Shown one piece after another: positions 28,001-37,060 of a stretch of DNA of 64,000 bases. Positions within the stretch are counted from its first letter, which is position 1, and each line of letters begins with the position of its first letter. Below the pieces are notes generated by a model. The model had not been told where the DNA came from. It did not search any database and was given only the letters and a program-made list of their open reading frames with translations. The translations under genes were made by a program, and so were the position numbers. The DNA comes from CAZAYP01 sp964489425 [NCBI: uncultured Verrucomicrobiota bacterium] (GTDB taxonomy: Bacteria > Verrucomicrobiota > Kiritimatiellia > RZYC01), in assembly GCA_964489425.1 (NCBI GenBank), contig CAZAYP010000006.1:52364-116363 (forward strand). The letters are read 5' to 3'.

Positions 28001-31000
28001 GCTCTCCGGCAGCGGCTGGATCACCGCCAATGGCGGCAACGCCACGGGCAACAGCGGGGCCGGCGGCGGCGGCCGGATCGCGCTGTATTACACGGTCAAC
28101 ACCATGAGCCCGACCCAGGTCACCGTCTACGCCGGCAACGAGGGCGGCGCGCATGTCGGCGCCGCGGGCACCATCTACCTGAAGCCCGCCGCCGGCCGCA
28201 GCGAACTGCGGGTGGTGGGCGACGGCCTGGCCACGGCCATGTACACCCCGCTGGGGGCCGAGGGTGACGACGGGTTCACCGCGGACTTGCTGACCCTGTC
28301 CGGATCCAACGTGATGGCGGCGCCGGCCGCGAACTTCCCGGTCCGCATGCAGGACCTGGTTCTGGGGCCGGGCACGGTGCTTGCGCATCGGCCGACCACG
28401 GCCCTGGCGGTTTACAGCTTGAACCTGCAAGTATCCAACGCCCTGGCCATTGCGACCGGCGCGCGCCTTGATGTCACCGGCCGCGGGTACCTCGTGGGCC
28501 GCACCTTCGGCAACGTCACCGAAGGCGCATCCAGCGGCTACTCGGGCGGCAGCCACGGCGGCCGCGGTTTCTCCTATTACGGCACCTCGGCCGCGACGTA
28601 TGGCGACCGGTATTACCCGGTGTACCCCGGTAGCGGCGGCGCCGGATCCGGCCCGGGTGGCGGCGTGGCATGCGTGCGCGCCCTGCTGGTGACGAACGAT
28701 GGCGTGATCGCCGCCAACGGCGGCACGGGCGTGGGGGCTGGTGGCGGCGGCGGCGGCAGCCTGATCCTGGACGTGGGCCGGTTGGCGGGCTCGGGCCGGG
28801 TCACGGTCAATGGCGGTAACGACCCATCTGGCGGCGGCGGCGGCGGCGGCCGGTTGGCCATCTACTATTGGGATGCCATCACCAGCCCAACGACGAACTG
28901 CACCGCCAACCCCGGCCAGATGAACACGTGGGCGGCCGGCCAGACCGGCACGGTGTGGATCTCCGGATCGCCTTTCTTCACCTGGATCCTGGAGAACCCC
29001 TTGCTGCACGGCGTGGAATCCCTGCAGTGGGATTCCCTCGGGCTCAACCCCACGGCCGGTGTAGTGGTCACGTGCTCGGCGTTCGTGGACGGCATGGAAT
29101 ACGCGATCGCCCAGGCCCAGCCCGGGGGCGGCGCCCTGACCTGGGACACGGCCAACGTGCCGGACGGCCAGTACGAGCTGCGCGCCACGTTCGCCGCCGC
29201 CGACGGATCCCTCCTGGGCGCGGCCGCGACCAACGTGCTGGTAAACAACTCCGTGATCTGGCACAGCGGCACCATCACCGGCGCGGAGGTCTGGGCTTCC
29301 GGTACGGTCCACGTGGTGGAAGGGCACTTCACCATTGCCAGCAACGCGGTGATCACGGTCGCCGCCGGCGCGGTGGTCAAGTTTTCGCCCGACGTCCAGT
29401 TCACCATCGCCAAGGGCGGCACGCTGATCGCCAACGGCGTGGCCGGCGGCCAGATCTTCTTCACCTCGCTCAACGACGACTCCGTGGGCGGCGACACCAA
29501 CATGGACGCCGACCGGTCGCGGCCGCAACCCGGCGACTGGCGCGGGTTCATCGTGCAAACCGGCGGCACGTTCACCTACAACGACCAGGCCATCATGCGT
29601 TACCTGCGCATGGACCACAGCGGCACGGTCGCCGCCAACGAATCGTGGCTGGGCACCGCCCTGCACCAGGTCACCGGCAACCTGACCCTGAATGCCGGCG
29701 TCAGCGTGACCATCCTGCCCGGCGCGGTCGTCAAGGTGGCCACCAACTGCGGGATCACCGCCCAGGCTGGCGCGGCGCTGTTCGCCCACGGCACCGTGGC
29801 CCAGCCGATCATCTTCACCTCCGAGAACGACGATAGCGCGGCCGGCGACAGCAACCGCAACGGCGACGCCACCCGGCCTGGGGCCGGCGACTGGAACTGG
29901 ATCCTGTTCAACAGCGCCACCGGGTCGTTTGACCACTGCCGCTTCTATTACGGCGGCGGGCCGGCGGCCGGCGGCTGGGGGCCGGCGGGCGGCCCGGGCA
30001 AAGCCACGATCAAGACCGCGGGCGCGTCGGTGCTGGACTTTAACAACAGCCTGGTGCGCGACTCGTTCTACGACGGCCTGCTGTGCTGGGGCGGCCCCGT
30101 GACCGTACGCAGCAGCGTGTTCAAGGGCATTGACCGCGCGATCTGCGCGCACCCGGGATCGCCGGTGACCGTGCGCAACTGCACACTGGACAACAACGGC
30201 GTGGGCCTGCTGATCCACGGCGGCAGCCTCGACGTGGCCAACACGCTCGTCGCCAATTCCATCCGCCAGGGCATCCTGCACGACTACAGCACCGACGCCC
30301 TCACTATCCGCTACTCCTGCCTGTGGAACCTGACCAACGCGGAAGGCACGGCGTACTGGAACGTCGGCACCAACGGCAACATCTCCGTGGATCCGAAGTT
30401 CAAGAGCCCCACCAACGACAGCTACCAGCTCAACTTCGGCTCGCCGTGCATCGACGCGGCCGACGGCCTGCTCGCGCCGGCCACGGACTACATGGACGCC
30501 CCGCGCTACACGGATCCGCGCTCGCCGCACACCGGCATCGCCTGCACCAACGGCGAGTACGCCGACATCGGCGCGTTCGAGTTCGTGGAAAACGCGGACT
30601 CGGACCTTGATCTCGTGGTGGACCGCGTGGACGGCCCGGCGCAACTCGTGGCCGGCACCACGGCCACGGTGACCTGGGTGCTCGGCAACATCGGCGCCGG
30701 CACGGTCAACGGCGCCTGGCACGACGAGGTCGCGCTGATCCCCGACACGCCCACGCGCGATGTCAGCAAGGTCGTGGCCGCCAACGTGCTGGTATCGGCC
30801 ATCGTCGGCCCGGGCGGCAAGCAGACCGTCACCGCCGCCGTACGGGTGCCCGGCGGCACCGAGGGCACGTGGCGCTGGCAGGTGACCGCCAACGCCCAGG
30901 CCGAAGTGTTCGAGGGCCGCAACTGGCGCAACAACGCGTCGCCGCTGGCCGCGGCATCGCAACTCCAGATCCCGGAACTCGCCGCCGGCGTGCCAGTGGC

Positions 31001-34000
31001 GGGCGACTTCGCGGGCGCCGGCCTCGCCTCCTGGTACAAGTTCAGCCAGCCGGCCGGCGCGGATTACCTCATGCTGCTGGATGCGGCCACCTCCAACGGC
31101 CGCTGCCGGGTGTACGCCGGGTTCAATGCCATGCCCACGGACCAGAACTTTGACCAGCGCAGCATCGAGTGGAACTCGGCCGACGCCCGCATGGGCGTCC
31201 CGGCCCCCGGCATAGCGCGCACCGTGTACCTGCTGGTCATGCCCGAGACCCTGCCCGACGGCCGCGCCGGCTACACCCTGCAGGTCGGCCCGTCGCAGTT
31301 TGATCTCAGCCGCATTGACCTGGCCGGCGCGGGCAACGCGGGCGACGCCACCGCGCCGCTGCGCGGCAGCGGGTTCGCCGCCGACCTGGCCGTCAGCCTG
31401 CAGGCCGCCAACGGCGCGACCAACCTCGCCGCGCGCCGCGTGTTGCGGGAAGATTCCACGCGCGCGCTGGCCACGTTCGCGCTCCTGGGCGCGCCCACCG
31501 GGCTGTACCACGTGGTGGCCCAGCAGGGCGGGCTCACCGCCGTGCTGAGCAACGCGTTCGCCGTGGCCGCCGGCCGGGGCGGCGCGTTCAAGGCTTCCCT
31601 GATCATGCCCGCCGCGGTGCGCGTGGGCCGGCCGTTCTCCGCCATGGTGGAGTTCGCCAACCAGGGCGACGCGGACGTGCCCATCCCGCTGCTCATGATC
31701 GAAAGCGCCGCCGGGTACCCGGTGTGGCTGGGCGACCTCAACACCGAGGACACCGCCACCGTCCTGCAGTTCCCGGCCATGCCGCCCAGCGGCCTGAGCG
31801 GCGGCGTGCTGGCGCCGGGCGCGCGCCACAGCGTGGAGTTCTACTCCAAGCTCACCGCCGGCGGCAGCGCCAGCTACTCGGTGACTTGGATCAACGGCGA
31901 CAACGCCGATGTGCAGGCGTGGGACGACGTGCGCGACGGCATGCAGCCGGCGCACGCCGACGCCCTGTGGAGCAATGCCTGGACCCTGCTGACCGCCGAG
32001 ATCGGCCCGACCGTGGGCGACTACATCGCCGCCCTGGCGCAAGCCGCGGAGGAAATCCGCGGCTACGGGTACGACTACCTGAGCTCCAGCCTGCTCATGT
32101 GGTTCATGATGGAAAAAGCCATGCTCGAGTATCCCGGCGCATCCCTGGCCGGCACGCTCTGCCTCGACACCACCAACGCGCCGCTGCGCCAGAAGACCCT
32201 CACGCTGACCGGCGCCACGGGCGACGTGTACTCGGTGATGTCGTGGCACAACGGCGCCTACGCGTTCCGCGACCTGCCCGCGGGCACGTACACCATGACC
32301 GTGCCCGGCTACCTGCCCAACCCCATGGGCACGCTCGTGCTGCCGGCGGCGCTGCGCATGAATATCATGGCCCACCTGGGCGCGCGCATCGCCGGCCTGG
32401 TGCAGGCCACCGCCGACAGCGCGGCCATCTCCAACGCCCAGGTGGTGGCCTCGGCCCTGGCCGGCGGCGCGCGCTACATCGCCGCCACGGACGATTCCGG
32501 CCGCTACGCGCTGGATGCGCTTGAAGCCGGAGACTACTTCGTGTCGTGTTCGGCGGCCGACTATGTGCCTTCGGACGTTTTGACGGTGACGGCCGCGACC
32601 GGGACCGTCACCACGCTGAGCTTCTCGCTCGCGTCCGGCGGCACGGCGCGCGGCCAGGTCCTTTCCCCGTGGCTCGGTCCGGCCACCAACGCCACGGTCA
32701 GCTTCATGTCCGGCACCAACGGCAGCACCCTCGCCAAGTCGGTCCAGACCGACACCGGCGGCTGGTACCGCGCGCGCGGCCTGGCGGCCGGGCTGTGGAC
32801 CGTCATCGCCACCGCGCCCCTGGAGGGGTCCGGACAGCTGACCGGGGTGAGCGTGGCTGAGCGCGCCACCACCGACGTGGCCGCGATCCAGCTCGGTTTT
32901 GCCGCCGGCCTTACCGGCCGCGTGACCAGCGCCGCCACCGGCCTGCCGCTGGCCGGCGCGCGCGTGGGCGTGGACTCGCCGATGAGCGTCCTCGCGCCCA
33001 ACATCGCCAACAGCCAGGGGTTCTACGCCTTCGCCGGGGTCACGCCCGGCTCGCAGACCGTGTGGTGCGCGGCCGACGGCTACTTCCAGGAACTGCGCTC
33101 CGTCAACCTGCCCACTGGCGGCGTGGTCGGCGCGAGCTTCGCGCTGCGCCAGGCCGGCCGCGTGGCCGGCACGCTGCGCGCGGGCGACGGCTCGCTCATG
33201 CCGTTCATGAGCATCACCCTCTCCACCACCAACGGCACCCTGGTCATGACCAACACCGACGCGAATGGCCAGTTCGACTTCTCCGGCCTGCCGGACGCCA
33301 CGTTCGTGCTCTCGATCGGCGGGGTCAACGGGTTCATGGTCGGCCGCCAGACGTTCAACCTGAACGCCGCCACCAACCAGTACCTGAGCCTCACCATCCA
33401 GCCCGCCGGCGCGCTGCTGAAAGGCCGCGTGTGGCTGGCGGGCGGCGTCACCCCGGCGGCCACCGCCCGCGTGGACGTGGTGCGCAACGGGCAGTCGTGG
33501 GGCAGCACGTTCACCGACAGCCAGGGCCGTTACGCCTTCTACGCCTTGCAGACCGGCCGCGTGGACATCACCGCGTGGCTGCCATCCGGCGGCGTGGCCC
33601 TGCGGCCCGGCGTGGACATCCCGGCCACGGGCAGCCGCACCGGGCTGGACTGCACCGCGGCCAGTGGGGTGTTGCGCGTCAGTTGCGTGAATGCCGTGGG
33701 CAGCCTGGCGGTCACCAACGGCCGGCTGGTGCTGCAGCCCGGCGCGGCGTTCCCCGCGGACTACCGCCTGCTGGCCGCGCTGAACAGCGCCGGCCAGGCG
33801 ACCTTCAGCAACCTCGTGCAAACTTCGGCAACGTTGTGGGTGACCGCGCCCGGGTTCTCCGGCATCGCCACCAACCTGGTCGTGGGCGCGGGCGGGCCGC
33901 CCCGCACGCTGACCCTGGCCGCGGGCGCCAGCCTGTCCGGCTATGTGCGCGACGCCACCGGCAAGGGGCTGGGCGCCGCCATGGTCACCCTGACCCACGC

Positions 34001-36284
34001 CGGCACCCGCCAAAGCTTCGGCGCCAAAACCAGCGCGGATGGCGCCTTCCTCCTTGATGCGCTCACCCCGGGCACGTACGAGGCCTGGTTCTTCGACAGC
34101 GTCCGCTGCCCGGCGCGCCTCACCAACGTCGTGGTCCGCGCCGGCCTGACCACCTGGCAGGACGCCACCCTGGCCGCCAGCGGCGCCACGCTGTACGGCC
34201 GGGTCGGCAGCGGTGCCGGCACGCCGGCGGGCGGCGCGCGCGTCACGGCCCTGGACGCTGCCGGATTCGCGATCTTCACGACCATGGCCGACAGCGCCGG
34301 CCAGTATGTGCTGACCCGGTTGCCGGACGCGATCACCGTCAACGTCGCGGCCGACGGCATGGCCGCGGCCCAGCAGGTGGTCAGCTTCGGCGGCGGCGGC
34401 TCCGCCACCCAGAACTTCGCCCTGGCCACGGCCACGGTGCTCGCCCTGGACCCGGAGAGCGGCGGCCTGCGGTTTGCCCGCGGCGCGCCAACCCAGCCCA
34501 GCGGGTTCTCCGACTGGTGGAACTCCACCAGCGACTTCTGGACCAGCCTGCCGCGGCCCTGGCGCAACAACCTCTACCCGGACACGCCCGAGTGGCGCAA
34601 CTCGTACCTGAGCATCCGGCCGGTGAACGCCAACTGCCTGGCCTACTTGAATGCCATGGCCGCGGCCAACTTCACGCTGCGCCACGTGGACGAGGATTTC
34701 GCCACCTGGGAACTGTCCTACGAGGCCTTGAAGGAGCTGAACAAGTCCAACATGAAGCTGCTGGCCGCGCGCATGACCGGCCTGGCCGCCAAGCTGGCGG
34801 CCTTCGCGGTGACCCTGGAATCCGCCGGCCCGGTGCTGGCTTCCTACAGCGTGGTGGCGGGCGAGGCGGAGATCGTCGCCGTGGCCGGCATGACCATCGG
34901 CCTGGTCGCCAACAGCGTGCAAAACACGATCAACGCCATTAACGACAAGGACTTCAGCGCCGCGGAAGCGTTCATCATGACCATGGGCGATCTGCTCTCC
35001 GGCATGGCCGACACCGTGGCGTTCGGCGGCTCACCCTATGCCGGGACTTTGTGGCTGGTGATCTCCGCAGGCAAAGACGTTGTTGACACCTACGGCGACA
35101 TCAAGGAAGGCCTGCGCGACAACATGAACGGGATCCAGGGCTATAACAATGCCAAGTATCTCTACTGGAACGCGGTGGGGGCCCATGATTATAACATGCA
35201 GAAGGTGCGCGCCGCGGCGCAGCAGGACTGCCCCAACTGCAAGGACAGCTGCATCCCCTGCCCGCCGCGCATCACGCCGCCTCCTCCTCCCCCGCCGCCC
35301 AACCCCTGCTGCGGCAAGCCCCAGCCCTGCCCGCCGCCCTGTCGCGGTTGCCCGCCCGGCGGCGGTGGCGGCGGCGGCACCACCGGCTCCGGGAGCTGGG
35401 ACCCGAACGACAAGTTGACCATCGGCTATGGCTCCGCCGGCTACATCGCCGACGGCACGCGGCTGCTCTACACCATCCGGTTCGAGAACCGCACCAACGC
35501 CACGGCGCCGGCGCAGATGGTGGTCGTGACCGACGGCCTGAGCACCAACCTCGACTGGAGCACGTTGGAACTGGGCGCCGTGGGCTTCAACAACGTGGAC
35601 GTCGGGGTGCCGGCCGGCCTGCAATCGTTCGTCACCAACAATATTGCCGTGGCCACGGACCCATACCCCGTGCGCGTGACCGCGGCCTTTGACCAGGACA
35701 GCGGCCTGCTCAGCTGGACGATCGAGTCCGTTGATCCGGTCAGCGGCGGCGTGCCGGCCGATCCCCTGGCCGGGTTCCTGCCGCCCAACGACACCAACCA
35801 CGTGGGCGAAGGCTATGTTTCGTTTAGCATCCGGCCGCGCAGCAACCTGGTGAGCGGCGCGTCCATGATGAACTGGGCGCGGATCGTGTTCGACCAGAAC
35901 GCGGCCATTGACACGCCCATGGTGACCAACATCCTCGACATCGCCGCGCCCACCAGCACGGTCGAGCGCCTGCCGGAGAAGTCCCGCTCCGTGTTCACCG
36001 TGAGCTGGAGCGGGTCGGACAACGGCGGCTCCGGCATCGTGGCCTACGACGTGTACGTGCGCAAGGATCAGGATGCGTACACCCTGCGCTGGACCGGCTC
36101 CGCCACCAGCGGCATCTTCACCGGCGAGGTGGATTCCACCTACGCGTTCTACAGCATCGCCACCGACGGCGTGGGCTACCGCCAGGTCGAGCGGCGGCAG
36201 GCCGGCGGCGAAATCGACCCGGACACGATCACCACGATCCAGGAACTGACGCCGCTGCCCTGGCTGATGCTGCTGCTGGAGTAG
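25032..36284 (+). CDS. Giant multidomain secreted surface protein (3750 residues)
   Basis: The protein begins with a signal peptide (MNKSALRCAAVTTILAVSGL...AAA). Five Gly-rich beta-solenoid units of 260 residues follow (about residues 107-1310, with GWSGGSHGGLGYSY and GGGVIRIQA), then beta-helix turns (about 1405-1853) and a CARDB domain (about 1857-1973). A run of carboxypeptidase-regulatory-like beta domains covers about 2370-3137. A helical, partly hydrophobic domain (about 3205-3397) leads to a Cys/Pro/Gly-rich hinge (about 3399-3457). A conserved-repeat-type domain opening WDPNDK and an FnIII-like domain (about 3639) follow. The end is PLPWLMLLLE. No catalytic site was recognised; an adhesive or structural surface role is inferred. 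GGGAG precedes the ATG. It stands alone, divergent from ompH. Confidence 0.87.
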   Translation: MNKSALRCAAVTTILAVSGLCLGLPAAAVTVTFTNATAISAGNLAYEGYDVVVAPCTVTIDGAHAFNSLTIRSNGIVTHPACTATSVYSLALTLAGSLAIDAGGKIDVVGKGYLPNRTVGNSTNNAATGWSGGSHGGLGYSYSGISGAAYDEYRNPLYPGAGGGGTSAGGGVIRIQAAQATVNGLINANGSLQGSYGSGAGGSIRLDVGTLSGGGLISANGGNAAGNSGAGGGGRVAVYHTTCAMSSTQITAYAGHEAGLHQGAAGTVYYQSSGQPGELRIFNDGLPVGMYTPLGVTNDTSFVAEKLMVSGTGVVVQTDHQMPIRIGTLVLTNWAQLTHAAATAGAEYSLDLTVSNALLIAWNGAIDVVGKGYLPNRTVGNSTNNAATGWSGGSHGGLGYSYSGISGAAYDEYRNPLYPGAGGGGTSAGGGVIRIQAAQATVNGLINANGSLQGSYGSGAGGSIRLDVGTLSGGGLISANGGNAAGNSGAGGGGRVAVYHTTCAMSSTQITAYAGHEAGLHQGAAGTVYYQSSGQPGELRIFNDGLPVGMYTPLGVTNDTSFVAEKLMVSGTGVVVQTDHQMPIRVGSLVLTNGAQLTHPAATAGAEYGLDLTASNVLVVALNSSIDVIGKGYLPGRTIGNTTTNAATGWSGGSHGGLGYAYNGVCGIAFDDYRDPASPGAGSSGTSAGGGVIRIQAPQVVVSGRIIANGACVGSFGGGAGGSIRLDVGALSGNGLISANGGHAAGNSGGGGGGRIALYYTTCAMSSTQITAYAGHEVGLHQGAAGTVYYQSSGQPGELRIFNDGLPVGMYTPLGVPGAEAFTANRLFVSGSGVVVQAEHQMPIQVADLVLTNQAVLTHPDATVSAAYYVDLVVSNRLVLSADSRIDALGKGYLAGRTKGNSTVNAATGWSGGSHGGLGFSYNGTSGAAYDDYRNPLYPGAGGAGTSAGGGVIRIQAQQALVHGQISANGSVQGSYGAGAGGAIRMDVGTLSGSGWITANGGNATGNSGAGGGGRIALYYTVNTMSPTQVTVYAGNEGGAHVGAAGTIYLKPAAGRSELRVVGDGLATAMYTPLGAEGDDGFTADLLTLSGSNVMAAPAANFPVRMQDLVLGPGTVLAHRPTTALAVYSLNLQVSNALAIATGARLDVTGRGYLVGRTFGNVTEGASSGYSGGSHGGRGFSYYGTSAATYGDRYYPVYPGSGGAGSGPGGGVACVRALLVTNDGVIAANGGTGVGAGGGGGGSLILDVGRLAGSGRVTVNGGNDPSGGGGGGGRLAIYYWDAITSPTTNCTANPGQMNTWAAGQTGTVWISGSPFFTWILENPLLHGVESLQWDSLGLNPTAGVVVTCSAFVDGMEYAIAQAQPGGGALTWDTANVPDGQYELRATFAAADGSLLGAAATNVLVNNSVIWHSGTITGAEVWASGTVHVVEGHFTIASNAVITVAAGAVVKFSPDVQFTIAKGGTLIANGVAGGQIFFTSLNDDSVGGDTNMDADRSRPQPGDWRGFIVQTGGTFTYNDQAIMRYLRMDHSGTVAANESWLGTALHQVTGNLTLNAGVSVTILPGAVVKVATNCGITAQAGAALFAHGTVAQPIIFTSENDDSAAGDSNRNGDATRPGAGDWNWILFNSATGSFDHCRFYYGGGPAAGGWGPAGGPGKATIKTAGASVLDFNNSLVRDSFYDGLLCWGGPVTVRSSVFKGIDRAICAHPGSPVTVRNCTLDNNGVGLLIHGGSLDVANTLVANSIRQGILHDYSTDALTIRYSCLWNLTNAEGTAYWNVGTNGNISVDPKFKSPTNDSYQLNFGSPCIDAADGLLAPATDYMDAPRYTDPRSPHTGIACTNGEYADIGAFEFVENADSDLDLVVDRVDGPAQLVAGTTATVTWVLGNIGAGTVNGAWHDEVALIPDTPTRDVSKVVAANVLVSAIVGPGGKQTVTAAVRVPGGTEGTWRWQVTANAQAEVFEGRNWRNNASPLAAASQLQIPELAAGVPVAGDFAGAGLASWYKFSQPAGADYLMLLDAATSNGRCRVYAGFNAMPTDQNFDQRSIEWNSADARMGVPAPGIARTVYLLVMPETLPDGRAGYTLQVGPSQFDLSRIDLAGAGNAGDATAPLRGSGFAADLAVSLQAANGATNLAARRVLREDSTRALATFALLGAPTGLYHVVAQQGGLTAVLSNAFAVAAGRGGAFKASLIMPAAVRVGRPFSAMVEFANQGDADVPIPLLMIESAAGYPVWLGDLNTEDTATVLQFPAMPPSGLSGGVLAPGARHSVEFYSKLTAGGSASYSVTWINGDNADVQAWDDVRDGMQPAHADALWSNAWTLLTAEIGPTVGDYIAALAQAAEEIRGYGYDYLSSSLLMWFMMEKAMLEYPGASLAGTLCLDTTNAPLRQKTLTLTGATGDVYSVMSWHNGAYAFRDLPAGTYTMTVPGYLPNPMGTLVLPAALRMNIMAHLGARIAGLVQATADSAAISNAQVVASALAGGARYIAATDDSGRYALDALEAGDYFVSCSAADYVPSDVLTVTAATGTVTTLSFSLASGGTARGQVLSPWLGPATNATVSFMSGTNGSTLAKSVQTDTGGWYRARGLAAGLWTVIATAPLEGSGQLTGVSVAERATTDVAAIQLGFAAGLTGRVTSAATGLPLAGARVGVDSPMSVLAPNIANSQGFYAFAGVTPGSQTVWCAADGYFQELRSVNLPTGGVVGASFALRQAGRVAGTLRAGDGSLMPFMSITLSTTNGTLVMTNTDANGQFDFSGLPDATFVLSIGGVNGFMVGRQTFNLNAATNQYLSLTIQPAGALLKGRVWLAGGVTPAATARVDVVRNGQSWGSTFTDSQGRYAFYALQTGRVDITAWLPSGGVALRPGVDIPATGSRTGLDCTAASGVLRVSCVNAVGSLAVTNGRLVLQPGAAFPADYRLLAALNSAGQATFSNLVQTSATLWVTAPGFSGIATNLVVGAGGPPRTLTLAAGASLSGYVRDATGKGLGAAMVTLTHAGTRQSFGAKTSADGAFLLDALTPGTYEAWFFDSVRCPARLTNVVVRAGLTTWQDATLAASGATLYGRVGSGAGTPAGGARVTALDAAGFAIFTTMADSAGQYVLTRLPDAITVNVAADGMAAAQQVVSFGGGGSATQNFALATATVLALDPESGGLRFARGAPTQPSGFSDWWNSTSDFWTSLPRPWRNNLYPDTPEWRNSYLSIRPVNANCLAYLNAMAAANFTLRHVDEDFATWELSYEALKELNKSNMKLLAARMTGLAAKLAAFAVTLESAGPVLASYSVVAGEAEIVAVAGMTIGLVANSVQNTINAINDKDFSAAEAFIMTMGDLLSGMADTVAFGGSPYAGTLWLVISAGKDVVDTYGDIKEGLRDNMNGIQGYNNAKYLYWNAVGAHDYNMQKVRAAAQQDCPNCKDSCIPCPPRITPPPPPPPPNPCCGKPQPCPPPCRGCPPGGGGGGGTTGSGSWDPNDKLTIGYGSAGYIADGTRLLYTIRFENRTNATAPAQMVVVTDGLSTNLDWSTLELGAVGFNNVDVGVPAGLQSFVTNNIAVATDPYPVRVTAAFDQDSGLLSWTIESVDPVSGGVPADPLAGFLPPNDTNHVGEGYVSFSIRPRSNLVSGASMMNWARIVFDQNAAIDTPMVTNILDIAAPTSTVERLPEKSRSVFTVSWSGSDNGGSGIVAYDVYVRKDQDAYTLRWTGSATSGIFTGEVDSTYAFYSIATDGVGYRQVERRQAGGEIDPDTITTIQELTPLPWLMLLLE
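25350..28970 (+). repeat. Five tandem 780-bp coding repeats, two with 638 identical bases
   Basis: Corresponding points recur every 780 bases (25350, 26130, 26910, 27690, 28470) with no change in spacing. Copies one and two are identical over 638 bases (25350-25987 and 26130-26767). Copy three matches them nearly perfectly in its second half. Copies four and five are more diverged and the fifth is shortened. Each encodes about 260 residues of Gly-rich beta-solenoid. Confidence 0.95.
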
Positions 36285-36376
36285 GCCCCCGGTGCGCCCG
36301 TCGCGGCCGTTCCGCGGGGCCAGGCATGGTCGGCGCCTTCGGCCGGGACCAGCCCTCACGCCACGATGGTTGCCGC

Positions 36377-36404
36377 TTGACAACCATAATGATTCCATTA
36401 TGGT
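36377..36404 (+). promoter_or_regulatory. Promoter of the FitAB-type toxin-antitoxin operon
   Basis: A consensus TTGACA (36377-36382) is followed after 16 bases by TATGGT (36399-36404). Transcription would begin near the A of the ATG at 36411, which fits the absence of any ribosome-binding site there. The message may therefore be leaderless. Confidence 0.6.
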
Positions 36405-36407
36405 TGT
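36380..36407. promoter_or_regulatory. Palindromic operator over the antitoxin promoter
   Basis: ACAACCATAATG (36380-36391) and its exact reverse complement (36396-36407) are separated by ATTC. The 12-bp perfect arms span from the -35 box through the -10 box. This is the expected form of a binding site for a ribbon-helix-helix antitoxin that represses its own operon. Confidence 0.8.
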
Positions 36408-36410
36408 GGC

Positions 36411-36650
36411 ATGAGCACCATCACGATCAAAGATATCCCGCCCGCTGTGCACCGCACGTTGAAGGCGCGCGCGGCGGCGCATGGCCGCAGCCTGAACAAG
36501 GAAATCATCGCGACCCTGGAAAGCAACGTGCGCGTCGTCCCCCTGGATGCCGCGGCGATCGGCCAACGTGCCCGCGCCGTCCGGGAAACGATGGGGGTGT
36601 ATATTACCCAGAAAGAACTAGCGGCCTTGAAGACCGAGGGCCGGCCGTGA
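36411..36650 (+). CDS. FitA-like ribbon-helix-helix antitoxin
   Basis: A 79-residue protein with an N-terminal Arc/FitA-type ribbon-helix-helix domain: MSTITIKDIPPAVHRTLKAR, then AAAHGRSLNKEIIATLE. A C-terminal tail would wrap the toxin. It should bind the palindrome just upstream and neutralise the PIN toxin encoded next. No Shine-Dalgarno sequence precedes the ATG, which lies three bases after the palindrome. Its stop overlaps the toxin start (GTGA). Confidence 0.88.
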   Translation: MSTITIKDIPPAVHRTLKARAAAHGRSLNKEIIATLESNVRVVPLDAAAIGQRARAVRETMGVYITQKELAALKTEGRP

Positions 36651-37060
36651 TTGCGGTGGATGTCAATTGCCTGGCTTATCTTTGGATTCCCGGAGACCTC
36701 ACCGCGCTGGCCGAAAAGGCGTTGTTGCGCGATCCGCACTGGGTCTCGGCGATCTTGTGGCGCTCCGAGTTCCGCAATATATTGGCCGGATATCTGCGGC
36801 GCGGCCAGCTGGATCGCTCCGCAGCCGCTCGCTGTCTCTCCGGCGCCGAAACGCAGATGGCCGGGGGCGAATATATCGTGCCGTCTGAACTGGTTATGCG
36901 CAAGGTCGCCACCTCCTCTTGTACGGCTTATGATTGCGAGTATGTCGCGCTCGCTGAAGATCTGAAGGTGAAGTTAATTACGTCCGATCGGGACATTTTG
37001 CGGGCATTCCCCCGGTTGACCCTGAGCATGAAAGCTTTTGCTGAAGCGGAGCGGATTTGA
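36647..37060 (+). CDS. PIN-domain ribonuclease toxin (VapC/FitB type)
   Basis: A 137-residue PIN-domain protein starting at the GTG that overlaps the antitoxin stop. The acidic metal-binding residues appear in the family pattern: Asp in IAVDVNCLAYL, Glu in RSEFRNILAG, Asp in SCTAYDCEYVALAEDL and Asp in ITSDRDIL. VapC/FitB toxins cut tRNA or rRNA. The stop overlaps the ATG of the next frame (TGATG), so the L,D-transpeptidase gene may be partly co-translated with the toxin. Confidence 0.88.
   Translation: MIAVDVNCLAYLWIPGDLTALAEKALLRDPHWVSAILWRSEFRNILAGYLRRGQLDRSAAARCLSGAETQMAGGEYIVPSELVMRKVATSSCTAYDCEYVALAEDLKVKLITSDRDILRAFPRLTLSMKAFAEAERI

Noticed and set aside
25350-28970. Possible CRISPR array or insertion-sequence duplication because of strong direct repeats
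   Set aside because: The repeats are 780 bases long, in frame and coding throughout, without spacers, transposase or terminal inverted repeats.
26820-34922. An uninterrupted 2700-codon frame on the minus strand opposite the giant surface protein
   Set aside because: It has no recognisable domain, is rich in Arg, Gly, Ala, His and Val repeats, and lies exactly opposite a frame with clear domains. High GC at third positions removes stop codons from the opposite strand.
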